DNA of 64,000 bases from Pseudomonadota bacterium (GTDB lineage: Bacteria > Pseudomonadota > Gammaproteobacteria > Burkholderiales > Rhodocyclaceae). Location of the stretch: NCBI GenBank assembly GCA_018241685.1, contig JAFEDJ010000031.1, positions 122,952-186,951 on the forward strand. Reading direction: 5' to 3'. Shown here piece by piece: positions 10,428 through 20,032 of this stretch. The translations under genes and the position numbers were made by a program. Position 1 is the stretch's first letter. Each line of letters starts with the position of its first letter. The notes under the pieces are model-generated. The model did no database searches and was not told the DNA's origin. It was given only the letters and a program-made list of their open reading frames with translations.

Positions 10428-11756
10428 TTAGTCTTTGTTCGCGTAGGGGTTGTGCGAAGATTTGAATTGTATCCGCAATGGCGTCCCCTGCAATTTGAAC
10501 GCTTCCTGGAAAGTCCGCTCAAGGTAGCGGACGTAAGACGCGGACACGTCATCCAGGGCGCTGCCGTGAATCACGATCACCGGGGGATTCATGCCGCCCT
10601 GGTGCGCATAGCGCATCTTCGGACGGAACCCACCGTGCCTCGGCGGCTGTTGGCGCAACACGGCGTCGAGCAGCAGGCGCGTCAGCTTGGGCGTGGACAG
10701 CTTGGTCATCGCCGCCTCGTAGGCGCCATCGACACACTTGAGCATCGGCACGATGCCCTGCCCCTTCAAGGCCGAGACATACAGGAAACGCGCGAACCCC
10801 AGGAAGGGCAACTTGCGGGCAATGTCTTCCTTGACCCGCTGGCGACGATAGTCGTCGATGGCATCCCATTTGTTGACGGCAACCACCAGCGCTCGGCCGG
10901 CTTCGACGACAAAACCGCCGATATGAGCGTCCTGCTCGGAAATCTCCTGACTGGCGTCGAGCACCAGCACCACCACATTGGACTGCTCGACCGCCTGCAG
11001 GGTCTTGATGACCGAGAACTTCTCGACCGCCTCGAAGACCTTGCCGCGCTTGCGCAGACCAGCCGTGTCGATGAGGGTGTAATTCCGGCCGTTGCGCTCG
11101 AACGGCACCTCGATCGCATCCCGCGTGGTGCCGGGCATGTCGAAGGCGATGACGCGCTCCTCACCGATCAAGGTATTGACCAGCGTGGACTTGCCCACAT
11201 TGGGACGACCGACGATGGCCACGCGCGGCCCCCTGCTGGCGTCCTCGTCATCCTCCGGATCCAGCGGGAAGTTCTCGAGGATCAACTCCATCAGCGCATT
11301 GACGTTGTCGCCATGGGCCGACGAAATACACAGGGGATCGCCGAGGCCCAGCGCATGGAATTCGGCCGATACCATCGAGCGGTTCATGCCCTCCGCCTTG
11401 TTGACGACGAGGAAGGTCGGGCGGCCAGCACGGCGCAGTCGGGTGGCAATCTGTTCGTCGTGGGGCGTCAGGCCGGCGCGGGCATCCACCATGAACAGCA
11501 GCGCATCGGCTTCGGCGATCGCCTGTTCAGCCTGTTTGGCCATTTCATGGACGATGCCTTCCTTCGCCACCGGGTCGAAACCAGCAGTGTCCACAACGAG
11601 GAACTCGCGCTCAGCCGCACGGCCGAGGCCGTAGCGGCGGTCACGGGTCAGACCCGGAAAATCAGCCACCAGGGCATCGCGGGTCTTGGTGAGGCGGTTG
11701 AACAAGGTCGACTTGCCCACATTAGGGCGTCCAACAAGGACAAGAGTGGGTTTCAC
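10428..11756 (-). CDS. der: ribosome assembly GTPase Der (EngA)
   Basis: A 442-residue protein with two tandem GTPase domains and a C-terminal KH-like domain, the unique Der architecture. Domain 1 shows [23 protein letters not shown] and DTAGFD; domain 2 shows [33 protein letters not shown] and NKWD. It is essential for maturation of the 50S subunit. It follows bamB by 15 bases; the order yfgM-bamB-der is the standard one. Confidence 0.97.
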   Translation of the reverse strand: MKPTLVLVGRPNVGKSTLFNRLTKTRDALVADFPGLTRDRRYGLGRAAEREFLVVDTAGFDPVAKEGIVHEMAKQAEQAIAEADALLFMVDARAGLTPHDEQIATRLRRAGRPTFLVVNKAEGMNRSMVSAEFHALGLGDPLCISSAHGDNVNALMELILENFPLDPEDDEDASRGPRVAIVGRPNVGKSTLVNTLIGEERVIAFDMPGTTRDAIEVPFERNGRNYTLIDTAGLRKRGKVFEAVEKFSVIKTLQAVEQSNVVVLVLDASQEISEQDAHIGGFVVEAGRALVVAVNKWDAIDDYRRQRVKEDIARKLPFLGFARFLYVSALKGQGIVPMLKCVDGAYEAAMTKLSTPKLTRLLLDAVLRQQPPRHGGFRPKMRYAHQGGMNPPVIVIHGSALDDVSASYVRYLERTFQEAFKLQGTPLRIQFKSSHNPYANKD

Positions 11757-11771
11757 GCGTCAGCGACTCCG

Positions 11772-12911
11772 TTATTGCACGCCGAGGGCGTAGATTGTGC
11801 CATTCTGGGTTTGCACCACGACGTCGCCACCTGCGCGCTGCAGATCGGCTGCAATGGCACTGGACACGACCCGGACACGACCGATCAGTGTGCCGTCATC
11901 ACGACGCAGCACGTGGATGTCTCCGAAGCCATCACCGATGATCACATGATCACCCATGACGCGGGGACGACCGGGCGAACGGCCGGCAAGTTGATCCTGC
12001 TTCCAGGCACTCGCACCATTGGCGATGTCGAGGGCGTGCACCGCCCCTTTTTCGTCGGTCACGTAGACATGGCGCTCATCCAGATCGAGACCGCGGGAAC
12101 TGGACAGGTCCCGCGTCCACAGTGTGGAGCCATTGGACATGTCGAAGCAGGCAACCCGCCCCTGGTAAGCCACGGCGCAGGTCGCGCGGGCATTCATTAC
12201 GGGCAGGCTGGTGATATCGGCCACCCGCTCGAGTTCGGTGGCCCCGCGCGGGATGGCGACGGTGCCTTCCCACATCAGGGAACCATTGGCAGGGTTGACC
12301 GCTGCCAGCTTGCCACCGGGGAAGCCCGCCAGGATCAGCTTGTCATCCAGTACCACACCGGCCGAACTACGCAAGGCCAGCGCCGGAGTTGCCCGCTGAT
12401 ACACCCAGCGCTGCTTGCCGGTGCTCGGCTCAAGGCCGAACAAGCGGCTGTCGGCACTCCGCACGACGACGATACTGTCCGAAACAGCCGGCGCTGCAAG
12501 CACCTCCGCATTGACCTTCGCTTTCCAGCGAACTTGGCCGGTGGCACCGTCCAATGCGATCACGTCGCCCTTCGGCGAAGCAACCAGAACGAGCTGCCCA
12601 TCGCTGCCAACCCCGCCGGATACGGTGACCCCCACATCGGTTCTCCAGACGGTCTTCCCGCCCTGGAGCTTCACCACCTTACCATCACGCCCAGCGGCAA
12701 ACACTGCATCTCCGGACAATGCGGGCTGCAGCACAAAAGGCCCTGAATCGCCGACACTCGCCCGCCACACCTCGGCGATACGAACCGGGTTACTCAGGGG
12801 CTTGAGCGCCGGCAGCTTGCCGTCACCCGACGCAAAAGGGTTCCATGTGGAGCATGCAGCCAGACTCAGGGACGCCAGAACCGCGACAAAACCCGGACGA
12901 AGCTTGTTCAT
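11772..12911 (-). CDS. bamB: outer-membrane assembly lipoprotein BamB
   Basis: A 379-residue lipoprotein; the signal peptide ends in a lipobox (SLAACSTWN, Cys about residue 20), placing it at the outer membrane. The rest is an eight-bladed beta-propeller made of PQQ-like repeats such as VVKLQGGKTVWRTDVG, VIALDGATGQVRWKAKV and LFGLEPSTGKQRWVYQR. BamB helps BamA insert beta-barrels. The ATG overlaps the yfgM stop by 4 bases (ATGA). Confidence 0.95.
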   Translation of the reverse strand: MNKLRPGFVAVLASLSLAACSTWNPFASGDGKLPALKPLSNPVRIAEVWRASVGDSGPFVLQPALSGDAVFAAGRDGKVVKLQGGKTVWRTDVGVTVSGGVGSDGQLVLVASPKGDVIALDGATGQVRWKAKVNAEVLAAPAVSDSIVVVRSADSRLFGLEPSTGKQRWVYQRATPALALRSSAGVVLDDKLILAGFPGGKLAAVNPANGSLMWEGTVAIPRGATELERVADITSLPVMNARATCAVAYQGRVACFDMSNGSTLWTRDLSSSRGLDLDERHVYVTDEKGAVHALDIANGASAWKQDQLAGRSPGRPRVMGDHVIIGDGFGDIHVLRRDDGTLIGRVRVVSSAIAADLQRAGGDVVVQTQNGTIYALGVQ

Positions 12912-13561
12912 TGAGCACCCCCGAGCGCATCCAGCTTGGCCTGGGCAATCTCGCGCAGGGTCGCAGCCTCAACCTTGGATGCGGTGCCAAGCGCGTCCAC
13001 TGCCGCCTTGTAGGCGATGCGAGCCTCTGCAGGCTTCCCTTGGGCGACCAGGATGTCTCCCTTCAGATCGGCATATCGGGCAGCCAGGTTTTCGTCGGGC
13101 ACGGAATTCAGCTGAGCCAAGGCTTCGTCGTATGCCTTGTCATCCAGCAAAACGGTAGCCAGGCGCAGCTTCGCCAAGCCCCGCAGCGCAGGGTCGTTGG
13201 CCTTTTCGGCTGCCCAGGACAGCGGTACACGAGCGTTCTTCAGATCGCCCGACTCCACCTGGGCCTTGGCGGACAGCAAAGCCGCAAGGTCGGCGTAGGC
13301 CGTACCACTGTACTTGTCGATCAGCGTGCCAGCGGCCTCGCGGGCTTTCTGGGGATTATGCTCGGCAGCCGCTTGTTGGACGGCCTCGTACAGCGTGGCG
13401 GCCTCCGCACTCTGCTTGCGGACGTACCAGTTCCAACCCTGCCAAACCACCGACGCCAGCGCGGCGATGATCGCCACCGCCGTCACGAGCTTGCCATATT
13501 GCTCCCACCAGCCCTTGATCTGGGAAAGCTGTTCTTGTTCTTCGAGGTCAAATGCTGCCAT
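12908..13561 (-). CDS. YfgM-like TPR protein (ancillary SecYEG subunit)
   Basis: A 217-residue protein with the YfgM layout: short cytoplasmic start ([19 protein letters not shown]), one membrane helix at about residues 20-43 ([19 protein letters not shown]), then periplasmic tetratricopeptide-like helices. YfgM associates with SecYEG and PpiD and assists hand-over of exported proteins; a PpiD is also encoded in this window (50557-52461). It overlaps the end of hisS by 14 bases and bamB by 4, so the three genes are tightly coupled. Confidence 0.88.
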   Translation of the reverse strand: MAAFDLEEQEQLSQIKGWWEQYGKLVTAVAIIAALASVVWQGWNWYVRKQSAEAATLYEAVQQAAAEHNPQKAREAAGTLIDKYSGTAYADLAALLSAKAQVESGDLKNARVPLSWAAEKANDPALRGLAKLRLATVLLDDKAYDEALAQLNSVPDENLAARYADLKGDILVAQGKPAEARIAYKAAVDALGTASKVEAATLREIAQAKLDALGGAQ

Positions 13562-14843
13562 CGTCTTCTTCCGATTCGATTAGGCGATCCGCCAAAGTTT
13601 CGGGGAGCACTTCCATGGGAACGCGAAGCTGTTCACCACCGTCGCGCAAGGGCTTGAGACTGACTTCACCGACGGCGGCCTCGTCATCGCCGATCACCAC
13701 GGCAAACGGCGCACCGGACGCATCGGCCCGTTTCATCTGAGACTTGAAGCTGCCGCCACCGCAATGCTGGGTCACCGAAAAACCGGTGCCGCGCAACATC
13801 TCGGAAACCCGGAAAGCAGCGCGCTGGGCCGCCTCGCCAGCGTGAACCAGATAGACGTCGGGCACGACGCGCTCGGCTTGGCCGCCGCTCTCCTGCCACA
13901 GGGCGAGCAGGCGCTCGACGCCCATCGCGAAGCCCGCTGCCGGCGCCGGTTTGCCGCCCAATTGGGCGACGAGACCATCGTAACGGCCGCCGGCACAGAT
14001 GGTGCCCTGAGCGCCGAGCCGGGTCGTGACCCACTCGAAAACGGTGCGGTTGTAGTAGTCCAGCCCACGCACCAGCCTGTGGTTGATGCGATAAGGCAGG
14101 CCGGCATCCTTCAGCACAGCCTGGACGCCCTCGAAGTGCTTGATCGACTCCTCGCCGAGGAAATCGGCCAGCTTGGGCGCGGCTTCCACAATGTCCTGCA
14201 GATCCGGATTCTTGGTGTCGAGGATGCGCAGCGGATTCGTATACAAACGACGCTTGCCGTCCTCGTCCAGCCGGGCCTGATGCTGTTCCAGATAGGCGAT
14301 CAGGGCCGCCCGGTGGGCCGCCCGCTCCTCGCTGCTACCCAGCGAGTTGATCTCCAGCTTGACATCGTCGAGGCCGAGGTCGTCCCACAGGCGCGCGCAC
14401 ATAAGGATGTGCTCCGCGTCGATATCCGGCCCTTCGAAGCCCAGCGCCTCGACACCGACCTGGTGGAACTGGCGGTAACGCCCCTTCTGGGGACGCTCGT
14501 GGCGGAACATCGGGCCGTGGTAATACAGCCGGCGCGGCTGGCTGAACAGCAGATTGTGCTGGATCGCCGCCCGCACGCAGGACGCCGTGCCTTCCGGACG
14601 CAGGGTCAGATGCTCGCCATTTAGGGCGTCTTCGAAGGAGTACATTTCCTTCTCGACGATGTCCGTCACTTCACCGATGGCTCGCTTGAACAGCGGGGTC
14701 GGCTCGACCAGCGGCATGCGGATCGGGCGATAGCCGTAGCTATGCAACCAGTTGCGGACGATCTCTTCGAATTGTTCCCAGATTTCTGCTTCGTCGGGCA
14801 GGATGTCGTTCATCCCGCGCACGGCCTGGAGGGTCTTGCTCAT
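13548..14843 (-). CDS. hisS: histidyl-tRNA synthetase
   Basis: A 431-residue class II synthetase. Motif 1 is near the start, motif 2 is [16 protein letters not shown], and the histidine-specific motifs [15 protein letters not shown] and AGGRYDGLV are clear, followed by the C-terminal anticodon-binding domain ([18 protein letters not shown]). It charges tRNA-His. The start [18 protein letters not shown] is the family norm. It is 30 bases downstream of ispG. Confidence 0.97.
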   Translation of the reverse strand: MSKTLQAVRGMNDILPDEAEIWEQFEEIVRNWLHSYGYRPIRMPLVEPTPLFKRAIGEVTDIVEKEMYSFEDALNGEHLTLRPEGTASCVRAAIQHNLLFSQPRRLYYHGPMFRHERPQKGRYRQFHQVGVEALGFEGPDIDAEHILMCARLWDDLGLDDVKLEINSLGSSEERAAHRAALIAYLEQHQARLDEDGKRRLYTNPLRILDTKNPDLQDIVEAAPKLADFLGEESIKHFEGVQAVLKDAGLPYRINHRLVRGLDYYNRTVFEWVTTRLGAQGTICAGGRYDGLVAQLGGKPAPAAGFAMGVERLLALWQESGGQAERVVPDVYLVHAGEAAQRAAFRVSEMLRGTGFSVTQHCGGGSFKSQMKRADASGAPFAVVIGDDEAAVGEVSLKPLRDGGEQLRVPMEVLPETLADRLIESEEDDGSI

Positions 14844-14873
14844 AATTCCTTTTGTTTTTCTGTAACGCGCGGA

Positions 14874-16124
14874 TCAAGCCGCGGCGCCCTTGCGGGGATA
14901 GGTGCGGGCCACGTAGTTCTCGATGATGGCCTTGAATTCATTGGCGATGTTGTCACCCCGGAGAGTCAGGGTCTTCACCCCGTCTTCGAACACAGGAGCC
15001 GCCGGCGACTCGCCGGTGCCCGGCAGGGAAATGCCGATATTCGCATGCTTGCTTTCGCCGGGGCCATTCACGATGCAGCCCATCACCGCCAGGCTCATGT
15101 TCTCGACGCCATCGTACTGATCGCGCCAGACCGGCATGTTGTCACGCACGAAGGACTGCACGTCGGATGCCAGCTCCTGGAACAGCGTGCTGGTAGTGCG
15201 GCCACAGCCCGGGCAGGCCGTGACCATCGGGGTAAACGCGCGCAAGCCCATCGTCTGCAGGATCTCCTGCGCAACGATGACTTCCTGGGTCCGGCTGCCA
15301 TTGGGCTCGGGCGTGAGGGACACGCGGATCGTGTCGCCGATGCCTTCCTGCAGCAGCACGGCCAGGGCCGCCGTCGACGCCACGATGCCCTTCGAGCCCA
15401 TGCCGGCTTCCGTCAAGCCCAGATGCAGCGGGTAATCGCACTTAGCCGCCATGTCGCGGTAAACAGCGATCAGGTCCTGCACGCTGCTGACCTTGGCGGA
15501 CAGGATGATCTTGTTACCGGCCAGACCGTACTCCTCGGCCTTCGCCGCGGACTCCAACGCCGAGGTGACCAGCGCTTCGCGCATCACCGCGCCGGCGTCG
15601 CGCGGCACGGCCCGTTTGGCATTCTCGTCCATGATTCGCGCCAGCACCGACTGGTCGAGGCTGCCCCAGTTGACGCCGATCCGTACCGGCTTGTCGTACT
15701 TGCAAGCCATCTCGACGATGGACGCAAACTGGGTATCGCGCTTGGCTCCCTGCCCCACATTGCCCGGATTGATGCGCAACTTGTCGAGGGCTTCGGCGCA
15801 GGCCGGATTGTCGGCCAGCAGCTTGTGCCCGTTGTAGTGGAAATCGCCGACCAGCGGAACATCGAGGTTCATCGCCAGCAGCTTCTCGCGGATCTTCGGC
15901 ACGGCCTTGGCCGCTTCGTCGTTATTGACGGTGATCCGGACGAGCTCGGAGCCAGCCCGAGCCAACTGGGCTACCTGCATCGTCGTCGCGAAGTCATCAG
16001 CGGTGTCGGTATTTGTCATCGACTGCACGACGACGGGCGCGCCGGAGCCGATCGACACATGGCCGACGCGAACCTGACGGGTCTGACGGCGGGCGCAAGC
16101 GCGCCCCGAAAGTAGTAGATCCAT
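14874..16124 (-). CDS. ispG: 4-hydroxy-3-methylbut-2-en-1-yl diphosphate synthase (IspG/GcpE)
   Basis: A 416-residue enzyme of the non-mevalonate isoprenoid route, reducing MEcPP to HMBPP with a [4Fe-4S] cluster. The N-terminal TIM-barrel part has [20 protein letters not shown] and RINPGNVG; the C-terminal part has the cluster cysteines in ACPGCGRTT and [15 protein letters not shown]. The start at ATG 16124 lies 16 bases after rodZ. The rodZ-ispG-hisS order is conserved widely in proteobacteria. Confidence 0.97.
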   Translation of the reverse strand: MDLLLSGRACARRQTRQVRVGHVSIGSGAPVVVQSMTNTDTADDFATTMQVAQLARAGSELVRITVNNDEAAKAVPKIREKLLAMNLDVPLVGDFHYNGHKLLADNPACAEALDKLRINPGNVGQGAKRDTQFASIVEMACKYDKPVRIGVNWGSLDQSVLARIMDENAKRAVPRDAGAVMREALVTSALESAAKAEEYGLAGNKIILSAKVSSVQDLIAVYRDMAAKCDYPLHLGLTEAGMGSKGIVASTAALAVLLQEGIGDTIRVSLTPEPNGSRTQEVIVAQEILQTMGLRAFTPMVTACPGCGRTTSTLFQELASDVQSFVRDNMPVWRDQYDGVENMSLAVMGCIVNGPGESKHANIGISLPGTGESPAAPVFEDGVKTLTLRGDNIANEFKAIIENYVARTYPRKGAAA

Positions 16125-16140
16125 AAATGAATGCGCCTGA

Positions 16141-17121
16141 TTATTCGAGCTTGAGACGAGCCACCGTCACCTTGGTGTCGTGGGTCAGCTCCACCGGCAC
16201 GCCATTGCGCTGCAACTTGACATAACGGGCATTGCCTACCACCAGGGAGAATGGGGCATTGCCGCTGACTTCACGACGTACGCCGGCCTTACCCAATTGG
16301 GACAACAGGATCTTGCCATTTCGATCCTTCACCTCGACCCACGCGTCCTGAGAAAACTCGAAAACGAGCTGATCGGCTCCGCTCGCCCCGGCCGGCTTGG
16401 CCGGCGTGGCTTCTACGGCTTTCTCAACCGGGGGCTGCGGCGGGGTGGTCGGGATCGGGGCCACGACTGCGGGGGCCGGCGCGGCAGGTGTTACAACGGG
16501 CGCCGCACCTTCGCGGGGCTCTGCACCAGGAGGCGGCATGACCTGAGACGTGGCCGTTTCGGAGGGCTGGACAGGCGCGGGAGCCGCCACGGCGGGTGGC
16601 ACGTTCTGGGCCTGAGGTGCCGGGGCACCCTGCGCCCCCTCAGTGGTCACGGACGGCGCCTGCACCGTCACATTCTCGACCACCTTCTTTTGTGTATCGA
16701 AATACCACCCTGCCACAACCACACCAAACAGACCCGCTGCGGCCAGGACCCCGGGCAGAATGGATTTTCGGAAGCGGCCACGCCCCACCTGCGGGATGTC
16801 TCCGTGGGCGTTCGAAGCAGGCGTAAGCTCCATTGCCGCCGCATCGCCAGGTCGATCTACATGAGCCAGCAGTGGGGCCACATCCAGCTTCAACAGGCGC
16901 GCGTAATTGCGCAGGAAACCTCGAGTAAAGGCCAGACCGGGCAGATCGTCAAAACGCCCCGCCTCCAACGCTTCAACTTGCCGAACGTTCAGTTTCAGCG
17001 CATTCGCCACTTCCGCGAGGCTGAAACCTTGCGCTTCGCGAGCCCGACGCAGGGTTTCCCCCGCGGAGATGTCAGTCACAACCGGTACTGCCGAGGACGG
17101 AAGTGCTTGAGAATCTGTCAC
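16141..17121 (-). CDS. rodZ: RodZ-like cell-shape protein
   Basis: 326 residues with the RodZ plan: a cytoplasmic helix-turn-helix ([40 protein letters not shown]), a single membrane helix ([21 protein letters not shown]), a long Pro/Ala-rich periplasmic linker and a C-terminal DUF4115 beta domain ([19 protein letters not shown]). RodZ links MreB to the cell-wall machinery. I start at GTG 17121, which overlaps the pilW stop as GTGA; the longer upstream frame runs through pilW coding sequence and is not credible. Confidence 0.9.
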   Translation of the reverse strand: MTDSQALPSSAVPVVTDISAGETLRRAREAQGFSLAEVANALKLNVRQVEALEAGRFDDLPGLAFTRGFLRNYARLLKLDVAPLLAHVDRPGDAAAMELTPASNAHGDIPQVGRGRFRKSILPGVLAAAGLFGVVVAGWYFDTQKKVVENVTVQAPSVTTEGAQGAPAPQAQNVPPAVAAPAPVQPSETATSQVMPPPGAEPREGAAPVVTPAAPAPAVVAPIPTTPPQPPVEKAVEATPAKPAGASGADQLVFEFSQDAWVEVKDRNGKILLSQLGKAGVRREVSGNAPFSLVVGNARYVKLQRNGVPVELTHDTKVTVARLKLE

Positions 17122-17909
17122 TGGTACTGCCCTTGCAAGAAAGCCTGATACTCCGGCGACTCCGGGAAACGGCGCCGTAACTGCTGGACGAAGCCGGCCT
17201 CGGCAGCCCTGTTCCCCAGCCGGCGTTCGATGCGGATAGCCAGCCACAGACTCTCCGCAGTCGGCTCCCCCCCCTGATTCAACACGGCAAGGTAACGCTT
17301 CGATGCCTCGTAAGCCCCTCGCCGGTAAGTGATTTCGGCCAGATGAAACAAGGCCTGCATATTGCCGTTATCCGCCTCCAGCGCTCGCTGAAACTGCTGC
17401 TCGGCGGCGGCATCGTTCTTCAGCCGCAGCTGACACAGGCCAGCGTTGGCGTACGCCCGGGTCGGCGTCTGGTAATACGGATTACGTGCTGCCTTGGTGA
17501 GCAATTCCAGCCCTGAAGTCTCGTTGCCCGTGGAGCACAGGAACCAGCCATAGCTGTTCATGATCTCCGGGTCACCGGGGGCCAGCCGCATCGCGTACTC
17601 GAAATTGCTCGCCGCGATCTGGTTCTCCTGCAGGAACATGTGCACCATGCCCATCAACTGGAAGGCCGGCGCATAACCCGAGTCGTAGTTGGTTGCGGCA
17701 CGCGCTTCGTCAAGCGCGACACCATACCGGCCAACCTGAAAATAAGCCTGCCCCAGCTCGACGTGGATCTTGGCCTTGCGCCGGGCATCCGTAGTCGCCG
17801 GCTGATCAACCATCGGGCGCTCGAGCTTGTCCGTTTCACCAGAGGGCAAGGGTGCGACGCACCCGCCGAGCAAGAGCGCCAACAATCCCAACGCACACCA
17901 GCGACGCAT
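17118..17909 (-). CDS. pilW: type IV pilus biogenesis/stability lipoprotein PilW (PilF)
   Basis: A 263-residue lipoprotein made mostly of tetratricopeptide repeats. The signal peptide ends LLLGGCVAPLP (lipobox LGGC); the repeats include AKIHVELGQAYFQVGRYGVAL, NSYGWFLCSTGNETSGLELL and YANAGLCQLRLKNDAAAEQQF. PilW/PilF is the pilotin-type factor for the PilQ secretin. The start ATG 17909 overlaps the rlmN stop (ATGA), and its own stop overlaps rodZ, so rlmN-pilW-rodZ are coupled as in other betaproteobacteria. Confidence 0.93.
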   Translation of the reverse strand: MRRWCALGLLALLLGGCVAPLPSGETDKLERPMVDQPATTDARRKAKIHVELGQAYFQVGRYGVALDEARAATNYDSGYAPAFQLMGMVHMFLQENQIAASNFEYAMRLAPGDPEIMNSYGWFLCSTGNETSGLELLTKAARNPYYQTPTRAYANAGLCQLRLKNDAAAEQQFQRALEADNGNMQALFHLAEITYRRGAYEASKRYLAVLNQGGEPTAESLWLAIRIERRLGNRAAEAGFVQQLRRRFPESPEYQAFLQGQYQ

Positions 17910-19012
17910 CAGGAGCGCACCTCCACGACTGGTACAACTCGGGTGGCCGTCCGGCGCGTCTTGTCCTTGACCTGCCCGGCCAACTGGCCGCAAGCCGCAT
18001 CCACGTCATCACCACGGGTCTTGCGGGTGGTCGTCACGATGCCCGCATCGATGAGGATCTCGGCAAACTGCTTGATCCGCAGCGCGGGGGAACGATCAAA
18101 GCCCGAATTCGGGAACGGATTGAAGGGAATCAGATTGAACTTGCAAGGCACATCGCGGGTCAGCGCAATCAGTTCCCGGGCATGGGCGTCGGAATCATTC
18201 ACGCCATCGAGCATGACGTACTCGAAGGTGATGAAGTCGCGCGGAGCCTTCTCAAGATAGCGCCGACAGGCGGCCATCAGTTCACGCAGCGGATACTTCT
18301 GATTGATCGGCACCAGTCGGTCGCGCAGCGCATCGTTGGATGCATGCAGCGACACCGCCAGCGCCGTCGGGCAGGCGTCGCGCAGTCGGTCCATGGCCGG
18401 CACAATGCCGGAGGTGGACACGGTCACGCGCCGCCGGGAAAGTCCGTAGGCATTGTCGTCGAGCATCAGCTTGAGCGCCGAGACGACATTGTCGAAATTG
18501 GCAAGGGGCTCGCCCATACCCATCATCACGACGTTGCTGATGACCCGCTCACCGTCGCCATTGGCGCCCAGCATGCGGTTGGCCAGCCACAACTGGCCGA
18601 TGATCTCGGCAGCCGTGAGATTGCGGTTGAAGCCCTGCTTGCCGGTCGAGCAGAACGCACAGTCGAGGGCGCAGCCGGCTTGCGACGAGATGCACAGCGT
18701 GCCGCGGTTGGTCTCGGGAATGAACACCGTTTCCACCGCATTGCTGTTGCCCACGTCGAGCAGCCACTTGCGCGTGCCATCCGTTGAAACGCTGTCGCGT
18801 ACCGGTACGGGGGGCATGACGCAGGCCGTCGCTGCGAGCTTGGCCCGCAGCGACTTGGCGACGTCGGTCATCTGCTCGAAGTCGGTTTCGCCGAAACGAT
18901 GGACCCAACGGAGCACCTGCTTGGCGCGAAACGGCTTCTCACCCTGCTGGACGAACCATTCGGTGAGGGCTTCGGCATCGAAATCGAGAAGATTGACCAC
19001 GTGTATTTCCAT
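17909..19012 (-). CDS. rlmN: dual-specificity rRNA/tRNA methyltransferase RlmN
   Basis: A 367-residue radical-SAM enzyme that methylates C2 of A2503 in 23S rRNA and A37 of some tRNAs. The cluster motif [15 protein letters not shown] (CxxxCxxC), the GMGEPL motif, the SAM-binding region and a late conserved Cys ([11 protein letters not shown]) for the methyl-Cys intermediate are present. The start [16 protein letters not shown] is normal. ndk lies 45 bases upstream in the same direction. Confidence 0.96.
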   Translation of the reverse strand: MEIHVVNLLDFDAEALTEWFVQQGEKPFRAKQVLRWVHRFGETDFEQMTDVAKSLRAKLAATACVMPPVPVRDSVSTDGTRKWLLDVGNSNAVETVFIPETNRGTLCISSQAGCALDCAFCSTGKQGFNRNLTAAEIIGQLWLANRMLGANGDGERVISNVVMMGMGEPLANFDNVVSALKLMLDDNAYGLSRRRVTVSTSGIVPAMDRLRDACPTALAVSLHASNDALRDRLVPINQKYPLRELMAACRRYLEKAPRDFITFEYVMLDGVNDSDAHARELIALTRDVPCKFNLIPFNPFPNSGFDRSPALRIKQFAEILIDAGIVTTTRKTRGDDVDAACGQLAGQVKDKTRRTATRVVPVVEVRS

Positions 19013-19057
19013 CCAGACCAGCGGGACGGAGGAGTTCCGCCCCGCTGGTAGAGATCA

Positions 19058-19483
19058 TCAACGGCTGTAAACGTTCATGCCCGGGAAGAAGAAGGCGACT
19101 TCCACGGCAGCGGTTTCAGGCGCGTCGGAGCCGTGCACGGCGTTGGCGTCGATGGACTCGGCGAAGTCGGCGCGGATGGTGCCGGGAGCAGCCTTCTTCG
19201 GGTCGGTGGCGCCCATCAGTTCGCGGTTCTTGGCAATCGCGTCCTCGCCTTCCAGGGCCTGGATCATCACGGGGCCGGAGGTCATGAAGGAGACCAGATC
19301 CTTGAAGAAGGGGCGCTCTTTGTGAACAGCGTAGAACTCGCCGGCTTCACGCTCGGACAGGTAGGCCAGCTTGGCGGCAACGACCTTGAGGCCAGCGGCT
19401 TCGAAACGGGCGTAGATCTGGCCGATCACGTTCTTGGCGACGGCATCGGGCTTGATGATGGAGAGGGTGCGTTCAATTGCCAT
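19058..19483 (-). CDS. ndk: nucleoside diphosphate kinase
   Basis: A 141-residue enzyme balancing nucleoside triphosphates. [15 protein letters not shown] opens the protein and the active-site His lies in [10 protein letters not shown]. The start ATG at 19483 has GGAG (ACTGGAGCTAGCAAC) in front. It heads the minus-strand run into rlmN-pilW-rodZ, and its promoter must lie between 19484 and the RNA terminator near 19635. Confidence 0.97.
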   Translation of the reverse strand: MAIERTLSIIKPDAVAKNVIGQIYARFEAAGLKVVAAKLAYLSEREAGEFYAVHKERPFFKDLVSFMTSGPVMIQALEGEDAIAKNRELMGATDPKKAAPGTIRADFAESIDANAVHGSDAPETAAVEVAFFFPGMNVYSR

Positions 19484-19634
19484 GTTGCTAGCTCCAGTGA
19501 GACAAAGGATGGTCGAAAAACCGAAAGCTTGGAATTTTAGCAGGTTGATGCGTCAATTCGGCTTTTTTCGGCTCACATGGCAGAACGGGAGCGAAAGGGA
19601 AGGCGGCACGAAGCGGCCGGCAGACCAAGGGGCG

Positions 19635-19741
19635 AAAAAAAAGGGTGCGCATCGCGCACCCCCAACCCCAACAGAGAGACTTTAGCCTGGACCATGATCC
19701 AGGAGGCGCCAAGTATTGCTTGTTGTTTGCGCCTTGAACTT
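19635..19741 (-). ncRNA. candidate FNR-type-regulated small RNA (about 107 nt)
   Basis: No protein gene fits here, but the minus strand has all parts of a small-RNA gene. From a predicted A start near 19741, the RNA has a 6-bp stem (AGGCGC/GCGCCU) closing an A/C-rich loop AAACAACAAGCAAU, a second stem-loop CCUGGA-UCAUGG-UCCAGG (19687-19704), an open UCUCUCUGUUGGGG stretch, and an intrinsic terminator (19643-19661) with eight U (19642-19635). ARN-rich loops and U-tailed terminators are the features Hfq uses. It lies in the 344-base gap between ccoS and ndk. The architecture recalls FnrS and AniS, known FNR-dependent RNAs; homology to either was not tested. Alternative: an untranslated relic or a ccoS 3' fragment. 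Confidence 0.65.
19643..19661 (-). terminator. intrinsic terminator of the RNA candidate
   Basis: An 8-bp GC-rich stem (GGGTGCGC at 19643-19650 with GCGCACCC at 19654-19661, 3-base loop). On the minus strand it is followed at once by eight T (19642-19635). On the plus strand no T-run follows, so it acts leftward only. Confidence 0.9.
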
Positions 19742-19748
19742 GGGACGA

Positions 19749-19790
19749 AGTATGAAAGAACTCCGCGAAGGCAGTCTTGACCTGCGTCAA
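19749..19790 (-). promoter_or_regulatory. FNR/Dnr-type site and promoter for the RNA candidate
   Basis: A perfect palindrome TTGAC-CTGC-GTCAA at 19777-19790 matches the FNR/CRP-family half-sites (consensus TTGAT-N4-ATCAA). On the minus strand a CATACT -10 element follows at 19754-19749, and a start 7 bases later falls about 42 bases from the palindrome centre, the spacing of a class II FNR-activated promoter. No good -35 is seen, as expected for such promoters. The plus-strand direction would only read antisense to ccoS. Confidence 0.65.
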
Positions 19791-19810
19791 AAACCCTTCA
19801 CATGAAGGGG
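19789..19810 (-). terminator. terminator of the ccoI-ccoS unit
   Basis: Hairpin CCCTTC-ACAT-GAAGGG (19794-19809) followed on the minus strand by five T (19793-19789), 18 bases after the ccoS stop. It ends ccoI-ccoS transcription directly before the FNR-type site, isolating the small-RNA unit. Confidence 0.7.
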
Positions 19811-19827
19811 TGACTGGAACCGCAGAA

Positions 19828-20019
19828 TCATGCCTCCTCCTTGTTCTTATCCGCAGGTCCGCGCGACGCCGGCTGCGGCGTATCGTCGTCACTGACAACC
19901 CGGTAGCCCGGCCCCTCGAGATCGTCGAACTGTCCACTGCGAACGGACCACCAGAAGATCACCCCGATCAGGAAGACGAGCAGCACGGACATCGGAATCA
20001 GCAGGTACAGGCTTTCCAT
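19828..20019 (-). CDS. ccoS: cbb3 oxidase maturation protein CcoS
   Basis: A 63-residue protein with one membrane helix (MESLYLLIPMSVLLVFLIGV) followed by WWSVRSGQFDDLEGP, the CcoS/FixS signature, and an acidic C-terminus. CcoS is needed to insert haem and copper cofactors into cbb3-type cytochrome oxidase. It lies 13 bases after ccoI. The ATG at 20019 is chosen; an upstream in-frame start would lie within ccoI. Confidence 0.93.
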   Translation of the reverse strand: MESLYLLIPMSVLLVFLIGVIFWWSVRSGQFDDLEGPGYRVVSDDDTPQPASRGPADKNKEEA

Positions 20020-20032
20020 GGCACAAGGGCTT

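Noticed and set aside
10410..12746. 778-codon plus-strand frame opposite der and bamB
   Set aside because: Both opposite genes show all family motifs; this frame has none.
19520..19560. TTGACGCATCAA near the ndk promoter as a second FNR site
   Set aside because: The half-sites are only two bases apart instead of four, so the palindrome does not fit FNR.
19488..19937. Minus-strand 149-codon frame across the RNA candidate
   Set aside because: It crosses two terminators and a promoter, has no ribosome site, no recognisable fold and a composition unlike the neighbours; it runs into ccoS in another frame.
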